DNA from: CBDIBC01 sp965276635
GTDB lineage: Bacteria; Actinomycetota; Acidimicrobiia; Acidimicrobiales; Palsa-688
Direction of reading: 5' to 3'
DNA: 64,000 nucleotides
Assembly (NCBI GenBank): GCA_965276635.1
Contig: CBDIBC010000003.1
Span: 248,001 to 312,000, forward strand
Shown here: positions 63,573-64,000 of the stretch, piece after piece
How positions within the stretch are numbered: position 1 is the first letter of the stretch
Layout of the letters: each line of letters opens with the position of its first letter
Notes under the pieces: generated by a model
Told to the model about the DNA's origin: nothing
The model's input: the letters and a program-made list of their open reading frames with translations, nothing else
Databases searched by the model: none
Program-made: the position numbers and the translations under genes

Positions 63573-64000
63573 ATGCCCCTGCACCGCCAGGACGATCATG
63601 ACTCGGACTCCGTGTCGTTGCAGCCGCTCTACGCCCGCCGAGCGGAAGCACGCACCATCCCCCGCTACCACCTGCCCGACGACGAGATGGACGCCGAGGC
63701 CGCCGACCGGCTCATCCGCGACGAGCTGCTCCTCGACGGCAGCTCCCGGTTGAACCTGGCCACCTTCGTGACCACGTGGATGGAGCCGACGGCCAGCCGG
63801 TTGATGGACGACTGCGCCGACAAGAACATGATCGACAAGGACGAGTACCCACAGACGGCGGAGCTGGAGAACCGTTGCGTCCACATGCTCGCCAACCTGT
63901 GGAACGCACCTCCCCGCCGGTCCGTGGGTTGCTCGACCACCGGGTCGAGTGAGGCGGCCATGCTCGCCGGCATGGCCCTCAAGTGGCGGTGGCGGGCTCG
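63573..64000 (+). CDS. gadB: Glutamate decarboxylase (3' end outside window)
   Basis: 142 codons visible. SSRLNLATFVTTWMEPTASR, DKNMIDKDEYPQTAELENRC and VGCSTTGSSEAAMLAGMALK are near-diagnostic of PLP-dependent glutamate decarboxylase, which makes GABA and consumes a proton. The PLP lysine lies beyond the window. ATG 63573 follows a weak ribosome binding site. No GABA antiporter is visible. Confidence 0.93.
   Translation, partial: MPLHRQDDHDSDSVSLQPLYARRAEARTIPRYHLPDDEMDAEAADRLIRDELLLDGSSRLNLATFVTTWMEPTASRLMDDCADKNMIDKDEYPQTAELENRCVHMLANLWNAPPRRSVGCSTTGSSEAAMLAGMALKWRWRA

Overview
The window is a high-GC (about 70%), densely coded stretch of an actinobacterial chromosome with many GTG starts and 1-4 nt gene overlaps. 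A cofactor F420 guanylyltransferase, an F420-type luciferase-like oxidoreductase, a mycofactocin-type SDR, an HU with a lysine/alanine tail, and many fatty-acid or steroid-type acyl-CoA genes point to Actinomycetota. Class Acidimicrobiia is a plausible but unproven guess. No IS element, phage, CRISPR array or rRNA was seen. There is one tRNA-Gly(GCC).

Layout. 1-5.9 kb: a secreted phosphoesterase cut by the window edge, a Lon protease with a histidine/acidic repeat insertion, then HU followed by a separate histone-H1-like protein. 5.9-10.2 kb: F420 and flavin-type enzymes and the tightly overlapped series RibD-like/selD/rnhB/thioesterase, ending in a five-copy 69-nt tandem array. 10.2-12.7 kb: a degraded strip with a response regulator broken by an in-frame TGA, a small membrane protein and a relic of an RND transporter. 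12.7-15.8 kb: a membrane-anchored parvulin, a 2-TM protein and a degenerate ABC ATPase in one overlapping operon. 16-29 kb: housekeeping (orn, dut, Fpg/Nei, tRNA-Gly), acetoacetyl-CoA synthetase, a DrrAB-type exporter and assorted enzymes.

29.4-52.7 kb is a catabolic region: enoyl-CoA hydratases, acyl-CoA dehydrogenases (one a FadE34-like double-domain protein), a 3Fe-4S ferredoxin, an SCP2-type thiolase with a DUF35 partner, two SDRs, two acyl-CoA synthetases, a hydratase-2 MaoC protein and a CoA-transferase. Together they resemble actinobacterial steroid or branched side-chain beta-oxidation. Embedded in it (38.4-43.0 kb) is a carbohydrate island: a clear UDP-sulfoquinovose synthase followed by a GT-C membrane glycosyltransferase, a GtrA flippase-like protein and a convergent polyprenyl-phosphate GT2. 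This set suggests a sulfoquinovose-containing surface glycan rather than classical sulfolipid synthesis, and it is the most interesting candidate system here.

52.7-64 kb: two MFS transporters, an LLM oxidoreductase, a DUF3516-type helicase, pyrophosphatase and the start of glutamate decarboxylase. This part also holds a decay patch at 58.3-60.6 kb (hydrolase and aldehyde dehydrogenase with internal deletions, GH43 with a frameshift) and a frameshifted HIT protein.

A second theme is short-repeat structure. GC-rich tandem arrays repeatedly begin at the stop codon of a gene. Two 53-nt palindromes with the same 14-25-14 architecture and similar arms lie in two separate convergent intergenic regions next to such arrays.
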